The notes beneath the pieces were generated by a model. The model did not search any database, had not been told where the DNA came from, and saw only the letters and a program-made list of their open reading frames with translations. From contig CAYWMD010000004.1 in NCBI GenBank assembly GCA_964458575.1, forward strand, positions 124,001-188,000: a DNA stretch of 64,000 bases. The letters are read 5' to 3'. The translations under genes were made by a program, and so were the position numbers. This DNA is from CAYWMD01 sp964458575 (GTDB lineage Bacteria; Verrucomicrobiota; Verrucomicrobiia; Limisphaerales; JADLHS01). Position 1 is the first letter of the stretch; the number at the start of each line of letters is the position of its first letter. Below, piece by piece: positions 19,801 through 26,600 of the stretch.

Positions 19801-20591
19801 ATTCTCCGGTCGGCTTGCAAAGCCAGGCGATACACAAACGGATAGCCGCCGCCGCTCGCGCCGGGATTAAAACCCGCGTCCAAGCTGCCGTCCGTATTCA
19901 GTCGTGCGAGCCGACTGCGCGCCACACCGTTGAGATTGGTAAAGAATCCGCCGATGAGAATTTTCCCATCGGGTTGCACGACGAGCGTCTGCACAGCGCC
20001 TTTCGCCGCCGCCGTGAAGTCGGTGTCTGGGCTGCCATTGGCATTGAGGCGAGCGAGATTCGTGTGCGATTGGCCGTTCACCTTGTTGAAAAGCCCGGCC
20101 ACGAGAATTTTGTCGTGCGGCTGCAAAGCCAGATCGTAAACCGGGCCATCCGCTCCGGGATTGAACGCGTCGTCGAGACTGCCGTTGGAGTTCAACCGGC
20201 CGATGCGACTGCGCGGCTGCCCCGCCAGATTGGTGAACGAACCGCCCACAAGAATTTTCCCGTCCGCCTGCACAACCAGACACGACACGATGTCGTTCAC
20301 CCCGGGATTGAAAGTTGCGTCCACATTTCCATCGGCATCGAGCCGGGCGAGGTTCGTGCGAGGTTTACCGGCAACCGTTGTGAAATCGCCGCCGATGATC
20401 ATGCTGCCGTCGGCTTGGATTGCGATGGCATGAACGGGCCCGTCCAACTCAGGCGCAAAGCCATCGCTGGCAGTCTGGCTGAAACCGGGCGAACAGCTCG
20501 CGGCGTGCAGCACGAGCCCAACAACAACCATGTGCAGCCGCCTGATGGATCGCGGTAGCGAGCGAGGGAATTTGGAAGCGGTCGAGTCCAT
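16869..20591 (-). CDS. Secreted Delta-60-repeat protein (21 repeats)
   Basis: About 1,240 residues from the ATG preceded by a good Shine-Dalgarno (GGAAGGA, five bases before). The N-terminus has basic residues and a hydrophobic stretch (HMVVVGLVLHAASCSPGFSQ) consistent with export. The body is 21 tandem copies of a 50-56 residue unit whose core reads like ALQADGKILVGGSFTNLAG, with a linking LNSDGSLDAAFNPGAD segment, the Delta-60 repeat pattern predicted to form beta-propeller-like blades. The last 150 residues carry no repeat and have a C-terminal module ending SGLMEFLEVAP..YRLRWP, often seen at the end of verrucomicrobial secreted proteins. It stops 34 bases before the autotransporter start, so the two are probably co-transcribed. 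Confidence 0.92.
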   Translation of the reverse strand: MDSTASKFPRSLPRSIRRLHMVVVGLVLHAASCSPGFSQTASDGFAPELDGPVHAIAIQADGSMIIGGDFTTVAGKPRTNLARLDADGNVDATFNPGVNDIVSCLVVQADGKILVGGSFTNLAGQPRSRIGRLNSNGSLDDAFNPGADGPVYDLALQPHDKILVAGLFNKVNGQSHTNLARLNANGSPDTDFTAAAKGAVQTLVVQPDGKILIGGFFTNLNGVARSRLARLNTDGSLDAGFNPGASGGGYPFVYRLALQADRRILVGGSFTTVAGQARTNLARLNPDGSLDSSFASSADGPAYSFAVQLDGKVVVGGLFNTVGGQPRANLTRIRPNGELDPTFDPGASGPVLSLAVQSDGKLLAGGLFSELAGQSRSYLGRLYSDGSLDATLNPGEEQTIECVALQADEKILVGGTFTRLVGLTRTNLGRLESNGALDAAFHPALDGPVSALALQAGGKILVGGEFTELEGELRNNLGRLNSDGSLDDAFVADADGPVHCLVVQTNGQVLVGGAFTTLAGQPCEHIGRLNANGSFDTNFTAAADGPVYAMVVQSDGRIVVGGGFDTLDGQARANLGRLEPNGDLDAAFNPGANDTVECLALQTDGQILVGGAFTNLAGQARERIGRLQTNGVLDIAFTPGADATVKSLAVQSGAKILVAGEFATLAGQLRSRLGRLESSGVLDTNFNSSANASVLALAVQADERIITAGRFSTLNEQPCDRIGRLESSGERDATFNASAGAAVSALAIQADGKILVGGTFLNLRGQSRTNLARVLPDGTIDPEFASQANDAVTCVAVQSDGQILVGGAFTSLAGQTRNRLGRLSASGIIDGAFNPNADGVVACVARQGDGMILVGGDFAKLGNTPRQHLARLDHNGNLDAVFNPGADGPITTLAVQTNGSILVGGSFTNLAGQLCSRIGRLTATGNFDSAFVAGANDTVHALLVQPDGKILVGGAFTNLSGQFCNRIGRLNSNGSMDTNFGSGANGPIRSLALQADGKILVAGEFTTLAGQPCNNLGRFNPDGSLDTTFNPGADSTVLALAVQSDGKLIAGGQFTTLGGQPRDLLGRLTPGVAALQSLTLDANSGTLHWLRSDAGPEIEQVTFEQSTDGIHFNALGSSTRIGGGWLLAGQSLPFGQTFYIRASGRATSGSADGSSSILESVRQFHSIPESPVLQITRPSNPAFLLQSHVPPGLTCTLQFSTDLLTWMNRTNLTADASGLMEFLEVAPAGEPVRAYRLRWP

Positions 20592-20690
20592 GATTATCCT
20601 TCCATTGCAGGCGGGTTTAAGGCACGCGGACGACGAGGATTGCCCCAGAGCAGAGTCCTTCTGTGGTGATCGAAGTGCGAGTGAGAGCGC

Positions 20691-20852
20691 ATGCGCTGGC
20701 CTATCCATTACGAATGCCCGGGCCTGTTCGAGCGCCTGTCGTCCAACGCTTACGCCCGCGCCCAGTGGCAGACAAGGCTGAACTGCCGGGCGAACCACGA
20801 TTTCAGTCCGGCTGCTTTTGGTGATAACAAATCATCCAGCCAAGGCTCGTGA
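20691..20852 (+). CDS. Possible 53-residue peptide inside repeat copy A (doubtful)
   Basis: An ATG-to-TGA frame of 53 codons, rich in Arg, Asn and Ala, with the pattern RWP, LN, DFS-P-AA. The equivalent place in repeat copy B ends a different open frame with RWP, LN, DFS-A-A, so the amino-acid pattern is conserved better than the surrounding DNA. No ribosome site is evident. It may be a relic of a repeated gene or simply part of a palindromic repeat that happens to be open. I do not recognise a function. Confidence 0.25.
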   Translation: MRWPIHYECPGLFERLSSNAYARAQWQTRLNCRANHDFSPAAFGDNKSSSQGS

Positions 20853-21013
20853 CCGGCGGCGTGCGGGAACGAGGGACATCGCCGGTGCGAATGGGAGTGT
20901 TCCGCCTGACTCGACCGTCTAACGATGCAGGACTAACTCCCGTGCAATTGGACAGATTCTCGGTGAGAACGCGGTCCATGACGGGACGAGCGCGTTTCCC
21001 AAGGCGCGGCGTA
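20691..21013 (+). repeat. Degenerate intergenic repeat, copy A
   Basis: Shares three islands, in the same order and orientation, with 28850-29179: (1) GGCCTGT..GAGCGCCTG..TTACGCCC.CGCC, (2) CTGAACT..CGATTT.AGT.CGGCT.CTT, (3) a 41-base block (20973-21013) matching 29139-29179 with four mismatches and a 24-base exact core that begins GCGCGTTTCCCAAGG. A 53-codon open frame (20691-20852) in the first half reads ..RWP..LN..A..DFS.AA.., and the matching frame in the other copy keeps the same residues, which hints at a decayed or miniature coding element. Confidence 0.65.
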
Positions 21014-21237
21014 ATTCTGTGGCTGCGTTCGTGAGAACGCGGGTATAAAAGCCGCCGCCGTCTCACGACGGCAGCCACAACTCAACCCCGAAAGTCAGAC
21101 GGCTGGCTTCCGGGGTTTCCGTGTTCGGCTGGCCCAAGGTTTCAATAGTTGATGCCCTCCCCGGTCCGGCAGATAAAACCTGTGGGGGGATTGGGCGGAT
21201 TCTCCGCGTCCCTATTCGAGTCCAACCCGCCGTTGCC

Positions 21238-22080
21238 TCATTTCGTTCCGACGGCAATCCATGAGAAATCTGAGTTACCATCCAATTCGTTATACCGATC
21301 AATAGTAAACTTATTGGTAGTCCAATCCCTCGGGCCGAGAGGCCAGCTCATACCGACACCCATGCGGCTGATGACAACCGAATAAGTCGTTGTAAAGGCA
21401 CGGGGGAAAACGAAATCCTGTGCTTCATCCAAGGTTGACGTGTTTGTCCCCCACTGGATTAAGATCCCACCTGGCAATTCCTGATATCCATTCGTTGCGA
21501 TAAGAGATAAAGGCAAGTTCAGTCCGCTGGCCGTGACATTGCCTTGTATCGTGGCGTCGCCGGAGACGGTGACGCCACCGGTGACCGTCTGGTTTCCAGT
21601 AAACGCATTGCCGCCAAGCCGTCGAGCCACGTTCGTATCGGTGACCGATGCTGCGCTGTCGGCGCTACCGGCATTTATGGCCTGAAAGGCGTAGGCCGTG
21701 CTGAGAAACTGTTGGCGCGGGAGGATGGGCGGACCGCCGGCCACCGCAAGCTCCATGTAGCGATTCGTTCCTCCAAATGCCGCGCTAATGAGCACGCCGT
21801 TCGTGTCCTGCGGCCCGATGATGACATTGAACCGGCCGTTGGCCACCGGCACCAGCGGACCATGGCCGACGGCGACCGCGCCGTCGAAAATGAATGGCCC
21901 CCATACCCGCGAGCCCAACTGGGCCTGGTCGTAGATGTTGAATTCCATGGTGTAGTTTCCCGTGGGTAATGGCTGGCCGTTGGCGCCGTTGAGCAGGCCC
22001 TGATAATTTACGTATGCAGGGGCGGCCAGCGCCGCCGACCACAAGCAAAGGACGAAAGCGGCAACGATTTTTGTCTTCAT
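21238..22080 (-). CDS. Secreted protein with phage tail-fibre gp53-like C-terminal domain
   Basis: About 280 residues. A signal peptide (MKTKIVAAFVLCLWSAALA) precedes a module of about 115 residues (YVNYQGLLNG.., FNVIIGPQDTNGV.., PRQQFLSTAYAF) nearly identical to the start of the upstream gene. A short Gly/Thr/Val repeat segment follows (NQTVTGGVTVSGDATIQGNV), typical of fibre shafts. The C-terminal 80 residues (GGILIQWGTN, VFPRAFTTTYSVVISR, FTIDRY, FSWIAVGTK) match the pattern of the gp53-like domain that caps many phage tail fibres. It is the last gene of a four-gene minus-strand run. The start at the second Met gives a normal signal peptide. A receptor- or glycan-binding fibre on the cell surface is the simplest reading. 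Confidence 0.82.
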   Translation of the reverse strand: MKTKIVAAFVLCLWSAALAAPAYVNYQGLLNGANGQPLPTGNYTMEFNIYDQAQLGSRVWGPFIFDGAVAVGHGPLVPVANGRFNVIIGPQDTNGVLISAAFGGTNRYMELAVAGGPPILPRQQFLSTAYAFQAINAGSADSAASVTDTNVARRLGGNAFTGNQTVTGGVTVSGDATIQGNVTASGLNLPLSLIATNGYQELPGGILIQWGTNTSTLDEAQDFVFPRAFTTTYSVVISRMGVGMSWPLGPRDWTTNKFTIDRYNELDGNSDFSWIAVGTK

Positions 22081-22176
22081 AGTTGAAATCAAGTTCTGGT
22101 TGCTATTTCAGGATTCGCTTCAGTATTTGATGATGCGGGTCACATCGTACTTGGCGAACGGGATTCGTGTGGAGTG

Positions 22177-23379
22177 TCAGTTATCGAAAACCATGATCTT
22201 TGCACCGATATTTGGGTGAACGCGAAACTGCAGTTTGTACTTATTTACAGGATCGCCACCGTAAACCTGGAGCCACGGGCCACTCACAAGTTCGAACAGC
22301 AGGCTCGAGGTATTATCCAGGTCATAAGCGCCGTAGTAGTAGGCTCCGTCAGCGGCGGAAAACATTTGCACGGACATTTTAACGTTCGTTGAGGGGAAAC
22401 TCGCGTCGTTGGCAAAGCCGGGCTGTTCAAACCATATATCCATCGTGATGGGCCTTAACCGGTGGTCAACTTCATGTTGCATATACACCCGGACCTTGCA
22501 GCCGTCCTCGTCGTTACCCAGGACGCTCAGATCTACGTTCGCGATTACCCAATTCACAGTATCAGAGAAGTTGGTAGCCCAAATGACCATGGGCGGGTCG
22601 CTACGGATGACGTTCGTAAGCGCCATGGTTCGGGTTCCGTCAGTCAATGACGTGGCTTGCAGGGTGCCCGTGATGGTCGCGTTGCCATTACACGTCAGAT
22701 TGCCTGCGAGGGAGGCGTTGCCCGCCACAGTCAGAGCCGGAGAGCCTGCGGGCGCATTAGTCACCGAGACCGCGCCGGAGAGCGTGATGTTCCGGCTGGA
22801 GTCGTTCGTGCCGGCGCCCTGAATAAGCAGGCTGGGGGAATTCGATCGGTAAGAAATGGATGCGGGGGCCGGAGCGGCTCCAACTCCCAGCAAGAGGGCG
22901 TTGGTGCCTCTGGCCATCAGTCCGCCGGCCGACAGTTCGAAGTTGGCATTGCCCACCGCAAAGGCGTACGCCGTGCTGAGAAACTGCTGGCGCGGCTGGA
23001 TGGCCGGACCGCCGGCCACCGTGATTTCCATGAAACGATTGGAACTTCCGAACGCCGTGCTGATGGGCACGCCATTGGTATCCTGCGGGCCGATGATCAC
23101 GTTGAAGCGACCGTTGGCCACCGGCACTTGCGGGCCGTGACCGGTCAGCACGGCGCCATCGAAGATGAACGGCCCCCAAACCCGGGAACCCGACTGGGCT
23201 TGGTCGTAGATGCTGAATTGCATCGTGTAATTGCCGGTGGGCAACGGCTGGCCATCTGCGCCGTTGAGCAGGCCCTGATAGTTGACGTACGGAGGCGCGG
23301 CCCATCCGTCAGAGGCAGACCACGCGCAAAGACCAATGCTGATGCTGAGCGTCCAGATGTTTTTCAAGTTCGTCTTCAT
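22177..23379 (-). CDS. Secreted protein sharing its N-terminal module with the neighbouring fibre-like protein
   Basis: A 400-residue protein with a signal peptide (MKTNLKNIWTLSISIGLCAW to GWA) and the same YVNYQGLLNG/ RVWGPFIFDGAV/ NVIIGPQDTNG module as the downstream gene, roughly 85 percent identical by eye over about 113 residues. After it come a variable stretch with TLSGAVSVTNAPAGSPAL and NASLAGNLTCNGNATITGTL shaft-like repeats and a distinct C-terminal domain (NVDLSVLGNDEDGCKVRVYM.., YYYGAYDLD, KLQFRVHPNIGAKI) that I do not recognise. The two genes look like a tandem duplication with exchange of the C-terminal domain. It follows the large TcA-like gene by 21 bases. Confidence 0.85.
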   Translation of the reverse strand: MKTNLKNIWTLSISIGLCAWSASDGWAAPPYVNYQGLLNGADGQPLPTGNYTMQFSIYDQAQSGSRVWGPFIFDGAVLTGHGPQVPVANGRFNVIIGPQDTNGVPISTAFGSSNRFMEITVAGGPAIQPRQQFLSTAYAFAVGNANFELSAGGLMARGTNALLLGVGAAPAPASISYRSNSPSLLIQGAGTNDSSRNITLSGAVSVTNAPAGSPALTVAGNASLAGNLTCNGNATITGTLQATSLTDGTRTMALTNVIRSDPPMVIWATNFSDTVNWVIANVDLSVLGNDEDGCKVRVYMQHEVDHRLRPITMDIWFEQPGFANDASFPSTNVKMSVQMFSAADGAYYYGAYDLDNTSSLLFELVSGPWLQVYGGDPVNKYKLQFRVHPNIGAKIMVFDN

Positions 23380-23400
23380 ATGCGGTGGTTGAGGGTTTGT

Positions 23401-26400
23401 TTACTGACACGGTTGCGACGGGGCGAAGCGGTGGCGGACATAAATCTGAATGTCATCGAGCGTGTTGGGATTGATAAGCACCGTATCCGGGATGGTGAGC
23501 GTCCATGCCGTGGCGGCGACGGATCGTTCCTGCCAGAAGTCGTTGGGTTCCATCGTCGGCTCGCCCGGCAGGTTCGTGCACTTCACGCGAACATTGGCCC
23601 ACTGTTCGGGGGAGGAATGCGCCCGCATCACGCCGTTTGTGTCTGTGTATGTGACGTAGTAACGGAACGGAAACGCGCGCAACTGGGCGGGCCACTCGAT
23701 GCCGGGATCTTGCGACGGTGCGCAAAACGAGCGGATGTAACACGTGCCCCCGTAGTGGAGCGAACAATCCGGCACGTCGAAGTCGGGCGACACCGTGCTG
23801 TCGAGCAGCTTGATTTTGATCCACTCGATCTTGTCAATGTAGTAGCCAGGACTCGTCAGGGTGCCGCTCGGTCCGTAGCGAGGTCCGCGAAAAAGATTTC
23901 CGGTCGTCAACTCCGCCGCGAGCGCGTGCAGGTTAAGTTTGATTTCGTATTGTCCCGTTTCGGGATTCAGACAGTTGGCGAATTCCTGACGGAAACGCGC
24001 CAGGCGCGCGGCGGCGTTGGTCAGGGACAGCGCATCCGCCCAAACATCGTTCTTGACCGAGATGGTGTCGGTTACCGCCACGCGACCGTTGATGGTGGGA
24101 AGGTTGGCGACATTGTACGCGTCCATGGCCGCGAGCAGGTCAGCCAATTCGCGGTAGCTGCGGAGTTTGAACAGCGAAGCGAGCTGCCAGGTCGTGCCGC
24201 CAAACGTGTAAATGAATGGTTTGTTGTATTTGTATTCGAGAGCGCGCCCGGTGATGAACACCCAGCGCTGGGCCTCGCGGAAGAAAAGGTCGGCGCGCAC
24301 CAGGTCGTTTTGCGCGCGCAGGAAATGAATGGGATCGGCGAAATAGCGTTCACCCAACGCACTGTTGTTGGCCATGCGAAAAGCGTTGGCCTGTTCCATT
24401 TCGCGTACAAGACCGTCCACCCGCTCGAGGTCCTGGTTTCGGAGGAAGGAATTGTCGGTCATCGTCAAACCCAGCGAGGCGGTTTCACGTTCAACGGACC
24501 GAACTTCTTCCGCGGCGCTGTGGACCAGTTCCGATGTCTCCGCCAATTCGACGTCGCGCTCGAAGTCCGCCGAGGCGAGGTCCAATTGTTTCTCGGCGTT
24601 GCCCTTCATGGCTTCGCCTGTGGTTTGAACTGCGACGTTGGCCCAGCCCACGACCCCAATCGCCCCCATGCCCACGACCGCTGCGGGGTTGATGGATCCC
24701 GATAATCCAGCGGCATCGGATATCATGTCGTAGTACGCCTGGGCACCTGCCTGAGCGGCGTTCCAGGTCGTGATCGTGTCGCGCTCTCTACCGATGACAT
24801 TCTTGTATTTCTTCGTTGCATCGCTGATTGCGTCCAGAGCATTGCTCCCGGCGGACATTCGGGAGTAAGTTTCCGCAGCCTGGTCTTTCAAAAGGCTGCC
24901 GTAGTCCTTCAACTCCGCTTGCTTCTGGTTGGATTGCTCGATGGACTGGTAAGCCTGCCGCAGTTCGCTGTTGGGACGGGGATTCGTCGCGTGCGACGGC
25001 GGCAAATTCGTGTTCACCGGCGGGTAACGATTGGCCGGCACAGGAGTCGGCCACGGATCGGCCGGGTCATCGGGCCAGTAGCCAGTGATCTCCCGGTAAC
25101 GCTGGCGGTAAGTGTCGTCGTTGTCGCTCAATTGCGTGGCGAGTTGATCCTGATATCCCCGGTAGCTGTTGTAGCTGGCATTGGCCGCGATGAACGCCTG
25201 TTCCGCATGATGTAATACGCTCGAGGGTCGCGTGGGGTCCAGCCAGCCGCACAACGCATCGTAGCTGTCCCAAAGGTGCTGCTGGTCCGAGGTGACAAAC
25301 GTCTGCATCAGCACCAGGAAATCCGGATCGAAGCCCAGCACATTCTTGTCACCGGAGAGAAAGCCGCCGGCCTTGTCCAGTTCGGCCATCGCGTTTTGAA
25401 CACCGCCCAAGGCCGCGAGCACGCCAGCGGTGTCCGACGCGCTGTTTGTCGGTTGTCCGTTCGGAAGCAAGGCGTTCAGGAAACTGCAATTGAGCATTGC
25501 TTCCTGGCTCACGTCTTGAATCAGCTTGAACGCGCGAGTCCGATCATCCGGCTGGCCGTCTTGTGGTCCCCGGCTGCGCATTCCGAGAAATCGCGCCAGA
25601 TCGGCTGCGCTTTGTCCGTAGTCGCGCAACACGCCCAGCAAGGCGACGTAGTCCTTGTAGCCTTGGAACACGGTTTGATTGGTCATCGAAAGAAGATTCG
25701 TGACCGAGGAACCGTCGGCGGAGCAGTAGCTTGGCGCGAGTTGGTTGCGATACGGTTGTTCTCGCTGAAAGATGTAAGTGCCCAGAGTCATGCCGGGCGT
25801 GGCCGTGGGATCAATCTGACTCACGTCAATGCCGCTTTGTTCGCTGAACAGATTGCCGTATTCCTCGAGCACGCCTTGATAGTTGGTCAGGATCCGACTG
25901 TAACCTTCGATCTCTTTATCAATGATGAACTCGTCGGACTGAACGAAGATCAGTTCGAGCCGGTACTTCGCAACTTCCGCCATGTCGCTCTTGACCAGTT
26001 GCGTCTCCGCCACCATCCAATCGTAGTAGGCGTCCAACAGCGCATGGCGCAACCCGCGGTCCAGCGGCGCATACTTTAGTCCGTGCCGCATCTTCCCGAT
26101 GGCGTTCGTGACGAGACCTCGCTCCACGTCTGTGAAGAGGTTGGTAATTGTCTCAAATTGCGCGCGCACCTTGCCGTCGCCGGTCATCTGGTAGAGCAAC
26201 TTCTTGTAACGAAACGCCGTCCCGGTCGCTTTTACCTCATCCACACTCGTTGCATTCGCAGGCGGATAAAGTAGCGCGGCGGCCTCCGCGACAGTTGTCG
26301 GGACGAAGTCTGGATACGGCACATCGCGCGCGAACATCTGGCCAAATCCGCACCCGATCAGGCGATTGGTACCGCCGGCGGGCGGGTTCGCTTCGTCCCA

Positions 26401-26586
26401 ATAGCCGCTGAACAACGCCAGTGAGTTCGCGGTGGCGGGGTTGTTTTGAGAATTCGTCAGAACGTTCTGAAACTCCGGATACACGACAAACGCAGTCTGT
26501 GCGGCAGCCGCGATGGCCTGCAAAAGGGAGACCAGAGTGGCAGCGAGAATCGGGAGGCGGTTCGAGAGATTGAAGTTGGTTTTCAT
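23401..26586 (-). CDS. Large exported protein with TcA-toxin-like C-terminal architecture
   Basis: 1,061 residues with a signal peptide (MKTNFNLSNRLPILAATLVS to AAAQ). The N-terminal half is helical and unrecognised. From about residue 540 it has a long helical region with a Gly/Ala-rich hairpin (SGSINPAAVVGMGAIGVVGW) and charged coiled coil (FERDVELAETSELVHSAAEE), then a second helical block (REAQRWVFITGRALEYKYN, LRSYRELADLLAAM), then a beta-rich end: SPGYYIDKIEWIKIKLL, later ATAWTLTIPDTVLI and TLDDIQIYVRHRF. The order matches the end of Tc-toxin TcA subunits, where a channel-forming helical domain precedes a TcB-binding domain with a PGHY-R-I-K-S-V segment and a final TISDVILH-type strand. 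TcA proteins are about twice as long and lack a Sec signal. The start is fixed by a perfect AAGGAGGT site. The gene is strong; the TcA relation is a by-eye inference. Confidence 0.85.
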   Translation of the reverse strand: MKTNFNLSNRLPILAATLVSLLQAIAAAAQTAFVVYPEFQNVLTNSQNNPATANSLALFSGYWDEANPPAGGTNRLIGCGFGQMFARDVPYPDFVPTTVAEAAALLYPPANATSVDEVKATGTAFRYKKLLYQMTGDGKVRAQFETITNLFTDVERGLVTNAIGKMRHGLKYAPLDRGLRHALLDAYYDWMVAETQLVKSDMAEVAKYRLELIFVQSDEFIIDKEIEGYSRILTNYQGVLEEYGNLFSEQSGIDVSQIDPTATPGMTLGTYIFQREQPYRNQLAPSYCSADGSSVTNLLSMTNQTVFQGYKDYVALLGVLRDYGQSAADLARFLGMRSRGPQDGQPDDRTRAFKLIQDVSQEAMLNCSFLNALLPNGQPTNSASDTAGVLAALGGVQNAMAELDKAGGFLSGDKNVLGFDPDFLVLMQTFVTSDQQHLWDSYDALCGWLDPTRPSSVLHHAEQAFIAANASYNSYRGYQDQLATQLSDNDDTYRQRYREITGYWPDDPADPWPTPVPANRYPPVNTNLPPSHATNPRPNSELRQAYQSIEQSNQKQAELKDYGSLLKDQAAETYSRMSAGSNALDAISDATKKYKNVIGRERDTITTWNAAQAGAQAYYDMISDAAGLSGSINPAAVVGMGAIGVVGWANVAVQTTGEAMKGNAEKQLDLASADFERDVELAETSELVHSAAEEVRSVERETASLGLTMTDNSFLRNQDLERVDGLVREMEQANAFRMANNSALGERYFADPIHFLRAQNDLVRADLFFREAQRWVFITGRALEYKYNKPFIYTFGGTTWQLASLFKLRSYRELADLLAAMDAYNVANLPTINGRVAVTDTISVKNDVWADALSLTNAAARLARFRQEFANCLNPETGQYEIKLNLHALAAELTTGNLFRGPRYGPSGTLTSPGYYIDKIEWIKIKLLDSTVSPDFDVPDCSLHYGGTCYIRSFCAPSQDPGIEWPAQLRAFPFRYYVTYTDTNGVMRAHSSPEQWANVRVKCTNLPGEPTMEPNDFWQERSVAATAWTLTIPDTVLINPNTLDDIQIYVRHRFAPSQPCQ

Positions 26587-26592
26587 GGGCGC

Positions 26593-26600
26593 ACCTCCTT
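26593..26600 (-). promoter_or_regulatory. Perfect Shine-Dalgarno for the TcA-like gene
   Basis: On the minus strand AAGGAGGT lies six bases before the ATG and begins directly after the stop codon of the upstream LamG gene. It decides the start over an in-frame ATG six codons earlier and implies translational coupling. Most genes in this window lack such a site, so strong translation of this gene is likely. Confidence 0.85.

Larger units (their letters stand above)
20592..21237. other. 646-base intergenic stretch with a degenerate repeat and hairpins
   Basis: No convincing full gene. The stretch holds the Shine-Dalgarno of the Delta-60 gene, copy A of a degenerate repeat (listed separately), and two perfect short hairpins: GCGTTC-GTGA-GAACGC (21025-21040) and GCCGTC-TCAC-GACGGC (21057-21072). 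The hairpins lie downstream of the four-gene secreted cluster on the minus strand and could help terminate it. Neither has a T-run on the minus strand. Confidence 0.6.

Noticed and set aside
16869..20591. Regular tandem repeats considered as a CRISPR array or satellite
   Set aside because: The unit is 150-168 bases, variable, and in one open frame with amino-acid-level conservation: a protein repeat.
21238..22080. Prophage remnant because of the tail-fibre-like domain
   Set aside because: No capsid, portal, terminase, integrase or lysis genes nearby, and the protein has a Sec signal peptide.
22657..24705. 682-codon plus-strand open frame across two minus-strand genes
   Set aside because: Spans the end of one real gene and the start of the next on the other strand; no signal or domain, with composition typical of an antisense shadow.
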